Below, one piece after another: positions 47,786-57,444 of a DNA stretch of 64,000 nt. Below the pieces are notes generated by a model, which ran no database searches, was not told where the DNA came from, and saw nothing but the letters and a program-made list of their open reading frames with translations. Source of the stretch: Gellertiella hungarica (GTDB taxonomy: Bacteria; Pseudomonadota; Alphaproteobacteria; Rhizobiales; Rhizobiaceae); the NCBI RefSeq assembly GCF_014197145.1, contig NZ_JACIEZ010000002.1, forward strand, positions 558,001-622,000. The letters run 5' to 3'. Numbering within the stretch: the first letter of the stretch is position 1; every line of letters begins with the position of its first letter. The translations under genes were made by a program, and so were the position numbers.

Positions 47786-49240
47786 GTGGTTAAGGCCATC
47801 AAGCGGCCCCCGGCTGCCGAGGACAGTCCCGAGGTGGATCCACCGGGTCTGGCGCGGGCCAGTCTCACCTGGGCAAAGATCGGTTTTCTCAGCTTTGGCG
47901 GGCCGGCAGGCCAGATCGCCATGATGCATCGCATCCTGGTCGAGGAGAAGAGGTGGATCGGCGAGGAGCAGTTCCTGCATGCGCTGAACTTCTGCATGCT
48001 GCTTCCCGGCCCCGAGGCCCAGCAGCTCGCCACCTATTGCGGCTGGCTCATGCACGGCAAGCGGGGAGGGGTTGTCGCCGGCTCGCTTTTCGTCCTGCCG
48101 GGACTTGCGGTCATCCTGCTGCTCTCGAGCCTCTATGCGCTCTACAGCGATACCCACTGGCTGGACAGCCTGTTTCTCGGCCTGAAGGCCGCGGTGCTTG
48201 CGATCGTCGTCGACGCGCTGATCCGTGTCGGGCGGCGGGCCCTCACCAGCCGCTTTCACCAGGGGGTGGCGCTTGCGGCCTTCCTTGCTCTCTTCCTCTT
48301 CAACCTGCCCTTTCCGCTGGTCATCCTTGCGGCTGCGGCCTCCGGCTATCTGGCCCTGCGGCGCGGCCTGATCGACAAGCCGAAGCTCAAGAAGCTTCCG
48401 GCCCTCAAGGGCAAGCGCCCGAAGAAGCCGGGCCTGACGGCCACGCTGAAGACGGTCCTGGTCTGGGGGGCGATCTGGATGGCGCCGCTGCCCATTCTAT
48501 GGATGCTGCCCGCCGATCCGGACCTGATCGCGGAAGTGATGACCGGCGCACCGAATACCTTCGCCACCGTGTTTCTCTTCTTCTCCAAGATGGCGCTGGT
48601 GACCTTCGGCGGAGCCTACGCGGTGCTTGCCTATGTGGGGCAGACGGCCGCCAGCCATTATGCCTGGCTCAATGCGGGCGAGATGCTGGACGGACTTGCG
48701 CTTGCGGAAACGACACCCGGGCCGCTGGTGCTGGTGCTGTCCTTCGTGGGCTTCCTGGCCGGCTATCGCAACCCCTCCGGCTTTCCGGCGCTGGCGGGCG
48801 GTCTTGCCGGCGGGGTGCTGGCCGCATGGGCCACCTTCCTGCCGAGCTTCCTCTTCATCTTCGCCGGCGCGCCCTACATCGAGAGGCTGCGCACGAACAG
48901 GGCCCTCTCCGGCGCCCTTTCCGCCGTCACCGCCGCGGTGACGGGCGTCATTCTCAACCTCTCCGTCTGGTTTGCGCTTCACGTCATCTTCCGCTCCAGC
49001 CACCGGGTGGCGCTGCTGACCTATTCCACGGGAACGGGCGCCGGCGAGACCGCGCTGCCGCTGATGTCGCTGCCTGTCCCCGATGTGACGACCATCGATC
49101 TGCCCGTTGCGCTTCTCTCGGCGCTGGCGCTGCTGCTCGTCTTCCGGTTCAAGGCAGGCATGGTCACGGTGCTGGGCATATCGGCGGCGCTCGGCTTCGG
49201 CTGGCGCCTGCTTGCACCCTCCCTGGGTTTCGCACCATGA
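47786..49240 (+). CDS. chrA: ChrA-family chromate transporter (two-domain)
   Basis: A 484 aa inner-membrane protein of the long-chain CHR family, expected to export chromate or a related oxyanion. It shows the internal duplication of the family: KIGFLSFGGPAGQIAMMH near residue 31 and KMALVTFGGAYAVLAYV near 272, each starting a homologous six-helix half. A Lys/Pro-rich cytoplasmic linker (about 196-215) joins the halves. The start is GTG. No chrB or chrF regulator is adjacent, so chromate specificity is not certain. It is divergent from groESL. Confidence 0.9.
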   Translation: MVKAIKRPPAAEDSPEVDPPGLARASLTWAKIGFLSFGGPAGQIAMMHRILVEEKRWIGEEQFLHALNFCMLLPGPEAQQLATYCGWLMHGKRGGVVAGSLFVLPGLAVILLLSSLYALYSDTHWLDSLFLGLKAAVLAIVVDALIRVGRRALTSRFHQGVALAAFLALFLFNLPFPLVILAAAASGYLALRRGLIDKPKLKKLPALKGKRPKKPGLTATLKTVLVWGAIWMAPLPILWMLPADPDLIAEVMTGAPNTFATVFLFFSKMALVTFGGAYAVLAYVGQTAASHYAWLNAGEMLDGLALAETTPGPLVLVLSFVGFLAGYRNPSGFPALAGGLAGGVLAAWATFLPSFLFIFAGAPYIERLRTNRALSGALSAVTAAVTGVILNLSVWFALHVIFRSSHRVALLTYSTGTGAGETALPLMSLPVPDVTTIDLPVALLSALALLLVFRFKAGMVTVLGISAALGFGWRLLAPSLGFAP

Positions 49241-49322
49241 GGAAGACGAAATTTTGGGCGGATGCGCTTGCCTTCCGGGGCGTCCTTTGTCATGTCACCC
49301 ACACCGAACCTTATGGACTGGA

Positions 49323-50180
49323 ATGATCATGGCCGAGCGCATCCAACGTTTCGAGGACATCACGCCGAATTATGACGTGGTGCTTTGCGATGTCTGGGGC
49401 GTCCTTCACAACGGGGTCGACGCCTTCGCCGAGGCATCCGACGCGCTGATCGCAGCGCGCAAGGCGGGTGCGACCGTCGTGCTTCTCACCAACTCTCCCC
49501 GTCCGACCCCTGGTGTCACCGCACAGCTGCGGCTGATCGGCGTGCCGGACGAGGCCTATGACGGCACCGTCACCTCCGGCGACGTGACCCGCAAGCTGAT
49601 CGCGGAAGGCCCGAAGAAGGTCTTTCTTCTCGGTCCCGAGCGCGACCTGCCCCTGATCGAAGGCCTCGGGGTCGAGCGGACCTCCGCGGAAGAGGCGGGC
49701 GCCATCGTCTGCAGCGGCTTCTTCGACGACGAGCGCGAGACGCCGGAAACCTATCGCGAGATGCTTTCGGCCTTCATCGCCCGCGGCGTGCCCATGATCT
49801 GCGCCAATCCCGACCTGGTGGTCGAGCGCGGCAGCCGGATCATTCCCTGCGCCGGAGCCATCGCCCAGCTTTACGACAGGCTGGGCGGCGAGACGCGGAT
49901 CGCCGGCAAGCCGCACCGGCCGATCTACGAGGCAGCGCTTTCGCTGGCGGCCGGCCTTCGGGGCGGCACGCTGGACAAGGCCCGCGTGATCGCTATCGGC
50001 GACGGCATGGTGACCGACGTTCGCGGCGCTCTGGATCACGGTCTCGATCTCCTTTACATCAGCGGCGGCATTCATGCCGCGGACTATGTGCAGGAGGGCC
50101 GCACCAACGAGGCTCTGCTTGCGGACTTCCTCGCCAGGCACGATGCGCATGCCCGCTACTGGATGCCGCGGCTGGCCTGA
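49323..50180 (+). CDS. TIGR01459-type HAD class IIA hydrolase
   Basis: A 285 aa haloacid-dehalogenase-like protein of the NagD/class IIA type. Motif I is VLCDVWGVLHNG (about residues 19-30, nucleophile Asp), motif II LLTNSPRP, motif III GKPHRPIYEAAL and motif IV AIGDGMVTDVRGAL (about 222-235). The VWGVLHNG variant is characteristic of the alphaproteobacterial TIGR01459 group, whose substrate is not established. Two in-frame starts two codons apart are possible. Placement immediately before ribF (40-nt gap) is common in rhizobia and hints at a phosphatase role near flavin metabolism, which is unproven. Confidence 0.9.
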   Translation: MIMAERIQRFEDITPNYDVVLCDVWGVLHNGVDAFAEASDALIAARKAGATVVLLTNSPRPTPGVTAQLRLIGVPDEAYDGTVTSGDVTRKLIAEGPKKVFLLGPERDLPLIEGLGVERTSAEEAGAIVCSGFFDDERETPETYREMLSAFIARGVPMICANPDLVVERGSRIIPCAGAIAQLYDRLGGETRIAGKPHRPIYEAALSLAAGLRGGTLDKARVIAIGDGMVTDVRGALDHGLDLLYISGGIHAADYVQEGRTNEALLADFLARHDAHARYWMPRLA

Positions 50181-50220
50181 GCCAGGCCCGAGGGGACAAA
50201 ACGGATTTCAAGGACCTGCA

Positions 50221-51201
50221 ATGACCGTCTTCCATCGCAATGACAGTCTTTCTCCCCTGCCGGATCACCTGAAGGGCGGGGTCGTGGCCATCGGCAATTT
50301 CGACGGTGTCCATCGCGGTCATCGCGCCGTGCTGGAACGGGCGCTGCAACTGGCCGAGGCCCGGGGACGCCCGGCGCTGGTCTTGACCTTCGAACCGCAC
50401 CCGCGCTCGGTCTTCAAGCCCGATCAGCCGGTTTTCCGCATCACGCCCGCGCCGCTGAAGGCCCGCATCCTCGAGGCGCTCGGCTTCCAGGGCGTCATCG
50501 AATATCCGTTCACCCTTGAATTCTCGCAGCGTTCCCCGCAGGACTTCATCCAGTCGATCCTGATCGACTGGCTGGGCGTTTCGGATGTCGTGACCGGCTT
50601 CGATTTCCATTTCGGCCGCAACCGCGAGGGCGGACCCGCCTTCCTGATGGATGCCGGCACCCGCCACGGCTTCGGCGTGACGCTGGTCGATGCCTTCCGA
50701 GATGAAAATGCCGATGTCATCTCCTCCAGCCGCATCCGCGACCGCATTGCCGAAGGCCATGTGGCCGAGGCCGCCGGCCTGCTCGGCTATCGCTACACGG
50801 TGGAAGCGGAAGTGATCCACGGCAAGCAGCTCGGCCGCACCCTCGGCTACCCGACCGCGAACATGGCACTGCCCATGGAAGTGCCGCTCCGGCCTGGCAT
50901 CTATGCGGTCAAGTTCCGCATGGGCGACGGATCGATCCACAATGGCGTCGCCAGCTTCGGCCATCGTCCGACGGTGACCGAAAACGGCCGCGCGCTCCTC
51001 GAAACCTTCGTCTTCGATTTTTCCGGCGATCTCTACGGACAGGTCTGCGCCGTATCCTTCTTCGGGCATCTGCGCGACGAGCAGAAATTCGACGGCCTCG
51101 AAGCCCTCGTGGTCCAGATGGAGCAGGACGACCAGGAGGCCCGCGCACTGCTTGCCGGTGTCACCCCGCTCGGGCCTGTGGATGCGGCGGTTTGCTTCTG
51201 A
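50221..51201 (+). CDS. ribF: Bifunctional riboflavin kinase / FAD synthetase
   Basis: RibF phosphorylates riboflavin to FMN and adenylylates FMN to FAD. The 326 aa product has the N-terminal FAD synthetase nucleotidyltransferase domain (VVAIGNFDGVHRGHR at about 21-35; SSSRIRDRIAEG at about 170) and the C-terminal riboflavin kinase domain (GRTLGYPTANM near 208, NGVASFGHRPTV and ETFVFDFSGDLYG). AAGGA precedes the ATG. It ends directly against the convergent ParE remnant (stop codons adjacent). Confidence 0.96.
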   Translation: MTVFHRNDSLSPLPDHLKGGVVAIGNFDGVHRGHRAVLERALQLAEARGRPALVLTFEPHPRSVFKPDQPVFRITPAPLKARILEALGFQGVIEYPFTLEFSQRSPQDFIQSILIDWLGVSDVVTGFDFHFGRNREGGPAFLMDAGTRHGFGVTLVDAFRDENADVISSSRIRDRIAEGHVAEAAGLLGYRYTVEAEVIHGKQLGRTLGYPTANMALPMEVPLRPGIYAVKFRMGDGSIHNGVASFGHRPTVTENGRALLETFVFDFSGDLYGQVCAVSFFGHLRDEQKFDGLEALVVQMEQDDQEARALLAGVTPLGPVDAAVCF

Positions 51202-51499
51202 TTACCGTTCACCGAACAGCAGGCGGTTCATGTCCATGCTTGCGCGAACCACATGCGGGATGACGACCGTGTCGCCCGACTGGCGATAGAGGATCAGATA
51301 GTTTCCATGCACCCGGCGCCGTATATTCCTGTCCCGATGGGAGGCAAACAGCGGAAAGGCGAGGGGAATATCGGCAAGTTCCTCGCATTTCTCGGAGTTC
51401 AGCGAGGAATGTGGCCGCACGGGCCGGGTTGTGCTCAGCGATGAAATCACCGATCGCGACCAGGTCTGCCACTGCCTTCGAGGTGGAGACGACGTCCAT
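51202..51499 (-). pseudogene. ParE-type toxin gene broken by a frameshift
   Basis: The N-terminal part of a ParE/RelE-superfamily toxin (TSKAVADLVAIGDFIAEHNP, about 37 codons from the ATG at 51499) continues in a different frame as ADIPLAFPLFASHRDRNIRR and VHGNYLILYRQSGDTVVIPH to the stop at 51202. Joining the two gives a normal ParE of about 98 aa. The break lies at about 51385-51395 in a GA-rich stretch, consistent with a 2-nt deletion or 1-nt insertion. It follows the ParD-like gene by 48 nt. A sequencing error is the main alternative. Confidence 0.75.
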
Positions 51500-51547
51500 T
51501 GTGAAAAGGTCTTAATTAAACAGATAGAAAAAGATGCGTCCGCCGGA

Positions 51548-51781
51548 TCAACTGGCGAAGCGCGTCACAAGCCTGGCCCGCACATCCGCTGCGGAATGGA
51601 TCCGGCCGGCGCCGAGATCCGCAAGTCCCTCTTCGATGCCGGCGTCTATGGACTGGAGAAGGCGCTCTCGCTCCGCAACGAGGCGAACACCTTCATCCAG
51701 CACGTCGCCAGGCGTGGAAAAGTGGCCGCTTTCCACCGGCTGCTCCACGGTCTCTTCGAGATTGCCTGGATCGTTTCTCAT
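51548..51781 (-). CDS. ParD-like antitoxin
   Basis: A 77 aa ribbon-helix-helix antitoxin. The segment VESGHFSTPGDVLDEGVRLV is the ParD DNA-binding/dimerisation signature, and the tail with ERLLQSIDAGIEEGLADLG is typical of the toxin-binding region. The start MRNDPG was chosen because GGGGAG lies 9 nt upstream; an ATG seven codons earlier is possible. The partner toxin downstream is frameshifted, so this antitoxin may be an orphan that could still bind its operator or related toxins. Confidence 0.75.
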   Translation of the reverse strand: MRNDPGNLEETVEQPVESGHFSTPGDVLDEGVRLVAERERLLQSIDAGIEEGLADLGAGRIHSAADVRARLVTRFAS

Positions 51782-51865
51782 GCAGGATACTCCCCGGTTC
51801 ATGAGCGACAGCTTAACAGGAAGGCGCCTGCCCGTCCATCATGGCTTTTGCCGGTTTGCTTCTGA

Positions 51866-52294
51866 TCAGCGCTTCAGCCGCTGGTCGAACGGATACTGGT
51901 AGGTCGCCGCAATCGCGATGTCACCCGCAAGCGGATGCCGGGGATTGATGAGGATGTTCCGGGCCGCCGGCATGACGGCCGACGGCACGTCGATCAAAAG
52001 GGTTTTTGCGTCTTCGAGAAGCCGCGAGCCTTCCGCCTGTGTTCCGGCGAGATCGGCAAAATCGGCGGTTTCAACCCGGTGGATCGGCGCGCCGCCGGGG
52101 CAGGTGATCTTCAGCAGCTGGTAGTGGCTCGGTACATCTTCGAAATCCATGTGAACAAGAATTTCGAGCATGGCCGTCGAGGGGTGGTCGGCGCAGTAGG
52201 TCACGGGCAATCCCTGCCGATGCCAGCGCCCCGGGGCCAGCAAGCCCCCACGTCCGCTGAGGTCGGCGAAGGCCGAGATGCGCCAGATATCCAT
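51866..52294 (-). CDS. RES-domain toxin (NAD+-targeting)
   Basis: A 142 aa RES-family toxin. The signature WRISAFADLSGRGGLLAPGR, then WHRQGLPVTYCADHPSTAML, contains the conserved Arg, Ser/Gly-rich loop and Tyr, followed by EILVHMD with the conserved Glu. Characterised RES toxins (MbcT, RES of Pseudomonas putida and Sinorhizobium) degrade NAD+ by phosphorolysis or hydrolysis, arresting growth. It lies 3 nt after its Xre-type antitoxin gene. This is the intact module of the toxin-antitoxin patch between ribF and ileS. Confidence 0.9.
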   Translation of the reverse strand: MDIWRISAFADLSGRGGLLAPGRWHRQGLPVTYCADHPSTAMLEILVHMDFEDVPSHYQLLKITCPGGAPIHRVETADFADLAGTQAEGSRLLEDAKTLLIDVPSAVMPAARNILINPRHPLAGDIAIAATYQYPFDQRLKR

Positions 52295-52297
52295 GGC

Positions 52298-52714
52298 TCA
52301 GAGGAAAATGCCGTGTTCGATGCGGTTGAGCTCCTGTTCCACGAGCAGGGCACCGCTTTCGGAAGGAAGAAGTTCGATCGGCGCCACCCCTTCCAGGGCC
52401 CGACAGGGCTTGCGCAACCAGCGCTCGGCCTTGGCCTCGTCTCCAAAAACACGACGGGAATGGGCGGCAATGCGCTCCACCCGCAAGAGGCTGTCGTTTT
52501 CCTGTATCGTCAGCGGTTCGTTCGCTTGCAGGCGGCGGGCAAGCGTGCGGCGGGGCGCCACCAGGCGATAGATTTCCTCCTGCGAGAACCCGTATTGCCT
52601 CAGCCGGTCAACCGCGCGCGCGGAGTGGATCCGGTAGGCACCGCCCGAAGCGGTGGCGACCCGTTGCGAAAGAATCTCGTCCCGCTGCGGTATGCTGTGT
52701 GCAAGCTCGGTCAT
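52298..52714 (-). CDS. Xre/MbcA/ParS-type antitoxin of the RES toxin
   Basis: A 138 aa antitoxin. The N-terminal helical DNA-binding part includes GFSQEEIYRLVAPRRTLARR, and the C-terminal DUF2384 domain has VFGDEAKAERWLRKPCRALE, then GVAPIELLPSESGALLVEQEL and NRIEHGIF. The C-terminal residues occlude the toxin's NAD site in studied pairs. The start MTELAHS has AAGGA 9 nt upstream and a good promoter 35 nt further up; earlier in-frame residues are not conserved-looking. Autorepression of the operon is expected from family knowledge. Confidence 0.9.
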   Translation of the reverse strand: MTELAHSIPQRDEILSQRVATASGGAYRIHSARAVDRLRQYGFSQEEIYRLVAPRRTLARRLQANEPLTIQENDSLLRVERIAAHSRRVFGDEAKAERWLRKPCRALEGVAPIELLPSESGALLVEQELNRIEHGIFL

Positions 52715-52748
52715 GACGGAAGATCCTTGCTTTTGCCAACTGCCCTTC

Positions 52749-52777
52749 AATATAGGCGCAAATGGCACGATGCTCAA
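52749..52777 (-). promoter_or_regulatory. Promoter of the xre-res toxin-antitoxin operon
   Basis: On the minus strand: -35 TTGAGC (52772-52777), 17-nt spacer, -10 TATATT (52749-52754), giving a leader of about 28 nt before the antitoxin ATG. Good match to the alphaproteobacterial housekeeping consensus. Confidence 0.65.
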
Positions 52778-53008
52778 GCGGAGCCAAAACCCCTTTCCTT
52801 TCGCGGGAAAAACGCTTAAACAACCGGCCATCATGAGCAAGCTCTTCCGGCGTCCTATTCTTCGAATTATTGGCCCGGCCTTCCGCGCGATCTGACGCTG
52901 CTGGAAGTCCGGGATTTCTGGCGTTCGCCGCAAGGCCGCGAACGCAAGCCCTCACGCCTCTATCCCCAAATCCAAAGCGCATGAAGCCCGTCGGGGCCGC
53001 GCTCCAGA

Positions 53009-55927
53009 ATGGCCGAGACCATGACCGAGACCGAAACCAAGATCGATTATTCCACCACGCTTTACCTGCCGCAGACCGATTTCCCGATGCGTGCCGGCCT
53101 GCCGCAGAAGGAGCCCGAAATGGTGGCCCGCTGGCAGAAGATGGACCTTTACAAGCGGCTCCGCGCCTCCGCCGCCGGCCGGGTGAAATTCGTGCTGCAT
53201 GACGGCCCGCCCTATGCCAACGGCAACATCCATATCGGCCACGCGCTGAACAAGATCCTCAAGGACGTGATCGTCCGCTCCTTCCAGATGCGCGGCCGCG
53301 ATGCCAACTACGTGCCCGGCTGGGATTGCCACGGCCTGCCGATCGAATGGAAGATCGAGGAAAAGTATCGCGAGAAGGGCAAGAACAAGGACGAGGTTCC
53401 GGTCAACGAATTCCGCAAGGAATGCCGCGAATTCGCCAGCCACTGGATCGGCGTGCAGACCGAGGAGTTCAAGCGCCTCGGCATTGAGGGCGATTTCGAG
53501 AACCCCTACACGACCATGGCCTTCCACGCCGAAGCCCGCATCGCCGGCGAACTGCTGAAGATCGCCAAGAGCGGCCAGCTCTATCGCGGCTCGAAGCCCG
53601 TCATGTGGTCGGTGGTCGAGCGCACCGCGCTCGCCGAAGCCGAAGTCGAGTATCAGGATTACGAGAGCGACACCGTCTGGGTGAAGTTCCCGGTCACCAA
53701 GGGGCCGGAAGATTTTGCCGGCGCATCCGTCGTCATCTGGACGACCACCCCCTGGACCATGCCGGGCAACCGCGCAATCGCCTTCTCCTCGCGCTATCCT
53801 TACGCGCTCTTCGAGGTGGAAACCGCTGAAAACGCCTTCGGCCCGCAGCCCGGAGACCGGGTGATCTTCGCGACCCGTCTGGCCGATGATTGCGCCGCCA
53901 AGGCCAAGGTCTCGCTGAAGATGGTCCGCCACATCGAGCCGGAAGAGCTCGGCACGGTCGAATGCGCCCATCCGCTCGCCTCGCTCGGCTATTCCTTCCG
54001 TGTGCCGCTTCTCGATGGCGATCACGTCACCGACGATGCCGGTACCGGCTTCGTGCACACCGCACCCGGCCACGGCCGCGAGGACTTCGATGCCTGGATG
54101 GCGGAAGCCCGCAATCTGGAAGCCCGCGGCATCTCCTCGAAGATCCCCTTCACGGTCGACGATGCCGGCTTCTACACCGCAGACGCGCCCGGCTTCGGCC
54201 CGGATCGCGAAGGCGGACCTGCGCGCGTCATCGACGACAAGGGCAAGAAGGGCGATGCGAACGATGCCGTCATCAAGGCGCTGATCGCGGCCAACAACCT
54301 CTTTGCCCGCGGTCGCCTGAAGCACACCTATCCGCACTCCTGGCGTTCCAAGAAGCCGGTGATCTTCCGCAACACGCCGCAGTGGTTCGTCTACATGGAC
54401 AAGACGCTCGACGACGGACGTACGCTGCGCGACCGGGCGCTTTCCGCCATCGACGACACCCGCTTCGTGCCCGCCGCCGGCCAGAACCGCCTGCGTGCCA
54501 TGATCGAGGGCCGTCCGGACTGGGTGCTCTCGCGTCAGCGCGCCTGGGGCGTGCCGATCGCCGTCTTCTGCGACGAGAAGGGCGAGATCCTGGTCGATGA
54601 CGCCGTCAACGCCCGCATCCTCGAGGCCTTCGAGCAGGAAGGCGCCGATGCCTGGTTTGCCGACGGTGCCCGCGAGCGCTTCCTCGGCGACCGCGCCTCC
54701 GAAGGCTGGACGCAGGTGAAGGACATTCTCGACGTCTGGTTCGACTCGGGCTCCACCCACACCTTCACGCTGGAAGACCGTCCGGATCTCAAGTGGCCGG
54801 CGGATGTCTATCTGGAGGGTTCCGACCAGCATCGCGGCTGGTTCCATTCCTCGCTGCTCGAAAGTGCGGCGACCCGTGGCCGCGCGCCCTATGACGCCGT
54901 CATCACCCATGGCTTCACCATGGATGAGAAGGGCCAGAAGATGTCGAAGTCGCTCGGCAATGTCGTCTCGCCGCAGGACGTGATGAAGGAATCGGGCGCC
55001 GATATCCTGCGCCTCTGGGTCATGACCACCGACTACTGGGAAGACCAGCGCCTCGGCAAGACGATCATCCAGACCAACATCGACGCCTATCGCAAGCTGC
55101 GCAACACCATCCGCTGGATGCTCGGCACCCTGGCGCATGACAAGGGCGAGGAGATCGCGCTTGCCGACATGCCGGAACTCGAAAGGCTGATGCTGCACAA
55201 GCTGGCCGAACTCGACCGGCTGGTCCGCGACGGCTACGATGCCTTCGACTTCAAGAAGATCTCCCGCGCGCTGATCGATTTCTCGAATGTCGAGCTCTCG
55301 GCCTTCTACTTCGACGTCCGCAAGGATGCGCTCTATTGCGACGCGCCCTCGAGCGTGAAGCGCCGCGCCTCGCTGGCCGTCATCCGCACGATCTTCAACT
55401 GCCTCGTCACCTGGCTTGCGCCCATGCTGCCCTTCACCACCGAAGAGGCCTGGCTGTCGCGCTATCCGGAGAAGGAGAGCGTGCATCTCGAGCAGTTCCC
55501 CGAGGTTCCGGCCGAATGGCTGAACCCGGCACTGGACGAGAAGTGGGAAAAGATCCGCACCGTCCGCAAGGCGGTGACCGGTGCTCTGGAAATCGAGCGC
55601 CGCGAAAAGCGGATCGGCTCTTCGCTGGAAGCGGCCCCCGTCGTCCACGTGGCGGACAAGGACCTTCTGGCGGCGCTGTCCGGCCAGGATTTTGCGGAAA
55701 TCTGCATCACCTCGGCCATCTCGGTCGTGGAGGGCGAGGGGCCGTCGGACGCCTTCCGGCTGGACGACGGTACGAAGGTGGCGGTCGAGCCGAAGCTCGC
55801 TTCGGGCAGGAAGTGCGCCCGCTCCTGGAAGATCACCGACGATGTCGGGTCGGACCCGTCCTATCCCGACGTATCCGCCCGCGATGCGGCGGCGCTGCGC
55901 GAGCTGGGCGTTGCCCCGGCTGCGTGA
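53009..55927 (+). CDS. ileS: Isoleucyl-tRNA synthetase
   Basis: A class I aminoacyl-tRNA synthetase charging tRNA-Ile, 972 aa. The HIGH motif is [10 protein letters not shown] (about residue 75), the CP1 editing domain has [29 protein letters not shown] follows, and KMSKS is at about residue 643 ([10 protein letters not shown]). The C-terminal zinc ribbon is degenerate: only GRKCARSWK remains where zinc-binding relatives have CxxC...CxxC. The start could be the ATG at 53009 or one four codons later; both give normal proteins. Confidence 0.97.
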   Translation: MAETMTETETKIDYSTTLYLPQTDFPMRAGLPQKEPEMVARWQKMDLYKRLRASAAGRVKFVLHDGPPYANGNIHIGHALNKILKDVIVRSFQMRGRDANYVPGWDCHGLPIEWKIEEKYREKGKNKDEVPVNEFRKECREFASHWIGVQTEEFKRLGIEGDFENPYTTMAFHAEARIAGELLKIAKSGQLYRGSKPVMWSVVERTALAEAEVEYQDYESDTVWVKFPVTKGPEDFAGASVVIWTTTPWTMPGNRAIAFSSRYPYALFEVETAENAFGPQPGDRVIFATRLADDCAAKAKVSLKMVRHIEPEELGTVECAHPLASLGYSFRVPLLDGDHVTDDAGTGFVHTAPGHGREDFDAWMAEARNLEARGISSKIPFTVDDAGFYTADAPGFGPDREGGPARVIDDKGKKGDANDAVIKALIAANNLFARGRLKHTYPHSWRSKKPVIFRNTPQWFVYMDKTLDDGRTLRDRALSAIDDTRFVPAAGQNRLRAMIEGRPDWVLSRQRAWGVPIAVFCDEKGEILVDDAVNARILEAFEQEGADAWFADGARERFLGDRASEGWTQVKDILDVWFDSGSTHTFTLEDRPDLKWPADVYLEGSDQHRGWFHSSLLESAATRGRAPYDAVITHGFTMDEKGQKMSKSLGNVVSPQDVMKESGADILRLWVMTTDYWEDQRLGKTIIQTNIDAYRKLRNTIRWMLGTLAHDKGEEIALADMPELERLMLHKLAELDRLVRDGYDAFDFKKISRALIDFSNVELSAFYFDVRKDALYCDAPSSVKRRASLAVIRTIFNCLVTWLAPMLPFTTEEAWLSRYPEKESVHLEQFPEVPAEWLNPALDEKWEKIRTVRKAVTGALEIERREKRIGSSLEAAPVVHVADKDLLAALSGQDFAEICITSAISVVEGEGPSDAFRLDDGTKVAVEPKLASGRKCARSWKITDDVGSDPSYPDVSARDAAALRELGVAPAA

Positions 55928-56085
55928 GGCGGCCAAATTGAGGATGACCGGCCGGATGAATTGCGCTTTCGTGGTTCATCCGGTACAACCGGCCTGAAAT
56001 TGGCCGGATTTCCGCGGCAGGTGACATTCGACAAGGGTGTGCCGCCTGTCCTGGAGTGGCGCACCGGCGAGGCTGGAAGGGTTAC

Positions 56086-56712
56086 ATGAGCAATCTGCGT
56101 GCTATTCGCGTTATCGCCGGGCTGACCGGTCTTCTCGCAGCGACCGCGGCCTTGAGCGGCTGCGTCAGCAGCCCGACCTACGGGACCGGCACGACGGCTG
56201 CCGAACAGCTGGTGGACGACATCGGTGCAGCCGCGACCATCGGTGGCGGCGGCAAGAAGAAGAACATCAAGTATGCACCGCGTCCGGGTCTGGTCGTTCC
56301 CCCGGCCGGCGAACAGACCGCGCTGGTAACGCCGCAGCCTTCCGTTGCCGACAAGGACAACGGCCAGTGGGCCGAAAGCCCCGAGGAAATGCGCGCCCGT
56401 CTGGCCCAGGAAGCGGAAGACAACCGCAACAATGCAAGTTATCAGTCGCCTCTGGCGAAGGGTCCGGGCTTCGGCGACAAGCCGGGCGTGTCCTCCCAGG
56501 CGCAGTTTGCCCAGTTCCGCCAGAACATCCAGACCCAGAAGGGCAACTACGAAGGCCGCCGCTATCTTTCCGATCCGCCGCCGGTCTATCGCCAGGCCGA
56601 TCCGGCAGCGCTTACCGATCTCGGCGAACCGGAAAAGGTCAAGGAAAAGCGCCGCCGCAAGGCAGCCGTGGTCGAAGGAACCGGCGCCAGCTGGTGGCAG
56701 CCCTTCCAATAA
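56086..56712 (+). CDS. Lipoprotein of unknown function
   Basis: A 208 aa exported lipoprotein. The signal peptide ends in lipobox LSGC with Cys26 as the lipidation site. The mature part is low-complexity and hydrophilic, with Gly/Lys and Pro-rich stretches, a segment SPEEMRARLAQEAEDNRNNA, and a basic C-terminal region (KVKEKRRRKAAVV) ending WWQPFQ. It resembles conserved rhizobial lipoproteins found after ileS, but no function is known to me. Ser at position +2 would not block outer-membrane sorting. GGAAGG precedes the ATG. Confidence 0.85.
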   Translation: MSNLRAIRVIAGLTGLLAATAALSGCVSSPTYGTGTTAAEQLVDDIGAAATIGGGGKKKNIKYAPRPGLVVPPAGEQTALVTPQPSVADKDNGQWAESPEEMRARLAQEAEDNRNNASYQSPLAKGPGFGDKPGVSSQAQFAQFRQNIQTQKGNYEGRRYLSDPPPVYRQADPAALTDLGEPEKVKEKRRRKAAVVEGTGASWWQPFQ

Positions 56713-56768
56713 GCGGCTCTCCCAAGAATTCGGGGTCGCCTTTTGGCATGAAACCACGCATGGTCACG

Positions 56769-56798
56769 ATGGCCGCCCCGATCCGGGCGGCCATTTTC
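56769..56798 (+). terminator. Rho-independent terminator after the lipoprotein gene
   Basis: A 10-bp perfect stem (56769-56778 with 56785-56794), 6-nt loop, followed by a short T run. It lies 56 nt after the lipoprotein stop and 31 nt before the GNAT gene. Confidence 0.75.
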
Positions 56799-56829
56799 AT
56801 GTCCGCACACAAAGCATGAGGAATTCGAC

Positions 56830-57330
56830 ATGACGTTTGTCCTTCGCCCGGCCACGCCCGACGACGCAGCCACCATTCTGCGCTTCATCCGGGAGCTGGC
56901 TGCCTATGAGCGCGCCGAACACGAGGTCGAGGCGACGGAAGAGACCATCCGCAGCTCGATCTTCGGCGAGGGGGCGGTCACGCGGGCGCTGATGTGCGAA
57001 GTCAACGGCAAGGCTGCAGGCTTTGCGGTGTGGTTCTACAACTATTCCACCTGGCAGGCCCGCAAGGGGCTCTATCTGGAAGATCTCTACGTAACGCCGG
57101 AGTTCCGCGGTTCGGGCGCCGGCAAGCTCATCCTGCGCAAGCTGGCCGAAATCGCGGTGAAGGAAGGCTGCGGCCGCTTCGAATGGAGCGTGCTGGACTG
57201 GAACGAACCGGCGATCCGCGTCTACAAGGCCATCGGTGCCGAACCGCAGGACGAGTGGGTCCGCTACCGGTTGTCGGGCAAGGCACTGCACGATTTCGCC
57301 GCCGGCGTGACAGAAGCCGCACCCGCCTGA
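56830..57330 (+). CDS. GNAT N-acetyltransferase (SSAT/thialysine-acetyltransferase-like)
   Basis: A 166 aa cytosolic acetyl-CoA-dependent acyltransferase. The segment FYNYSTWQARKGLYLEDLYV followed by TPEFRGSGAGKLILRKLAEI gives GNAT motif A (R/Q-x-x-G-x-G/A), and FEWSVLDWNEPAIRVYKAIGAEP gives motif B. The pattern NYSTW...GLYLEDLYV and the C-terminal W..YRL are typical of the spermidine/spermine acetyltransferase-2 or thialysine group, so a small polyamine or diamino acid is the likely acceptor. The gene is probably monocistronic. Confidence 0.9.
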   Translation: MTFVLRPATPDDAATILRFIRELAAYERAEHEVEATEETIRSSIFGEGAVTRALMCEVNGKAAGFAVWFYNYSTWQARKGLYLEDLYVTPEFRGSGAGKLILRKLAEIAVKEGCGRFEWSVLDWNEPAIRVYKAIGAEPQDEWVRYRLSGKALHDFAAGVTEAAPA

Positions 57331-57444
57331 GGTCAGGCACTCAAGCATTGCAGCTCCCAAAAATGGTTTTCCCGGCGAGATTGCTTTGCCGGGCGATCAG
57401 GATAGTCTGCGCGCATTCGCAAACCTCCCTTCCTGGACCTTTGG

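Noticed and set aside
52952-55936. A nearly 1000-codon open frame antisense to ileS
   Set aside because: High-GC codon bias leaves the opposite strand open; the translation is Gly/Arg/His-rich with no domain, while the ileS strand has all synthetase motifs.
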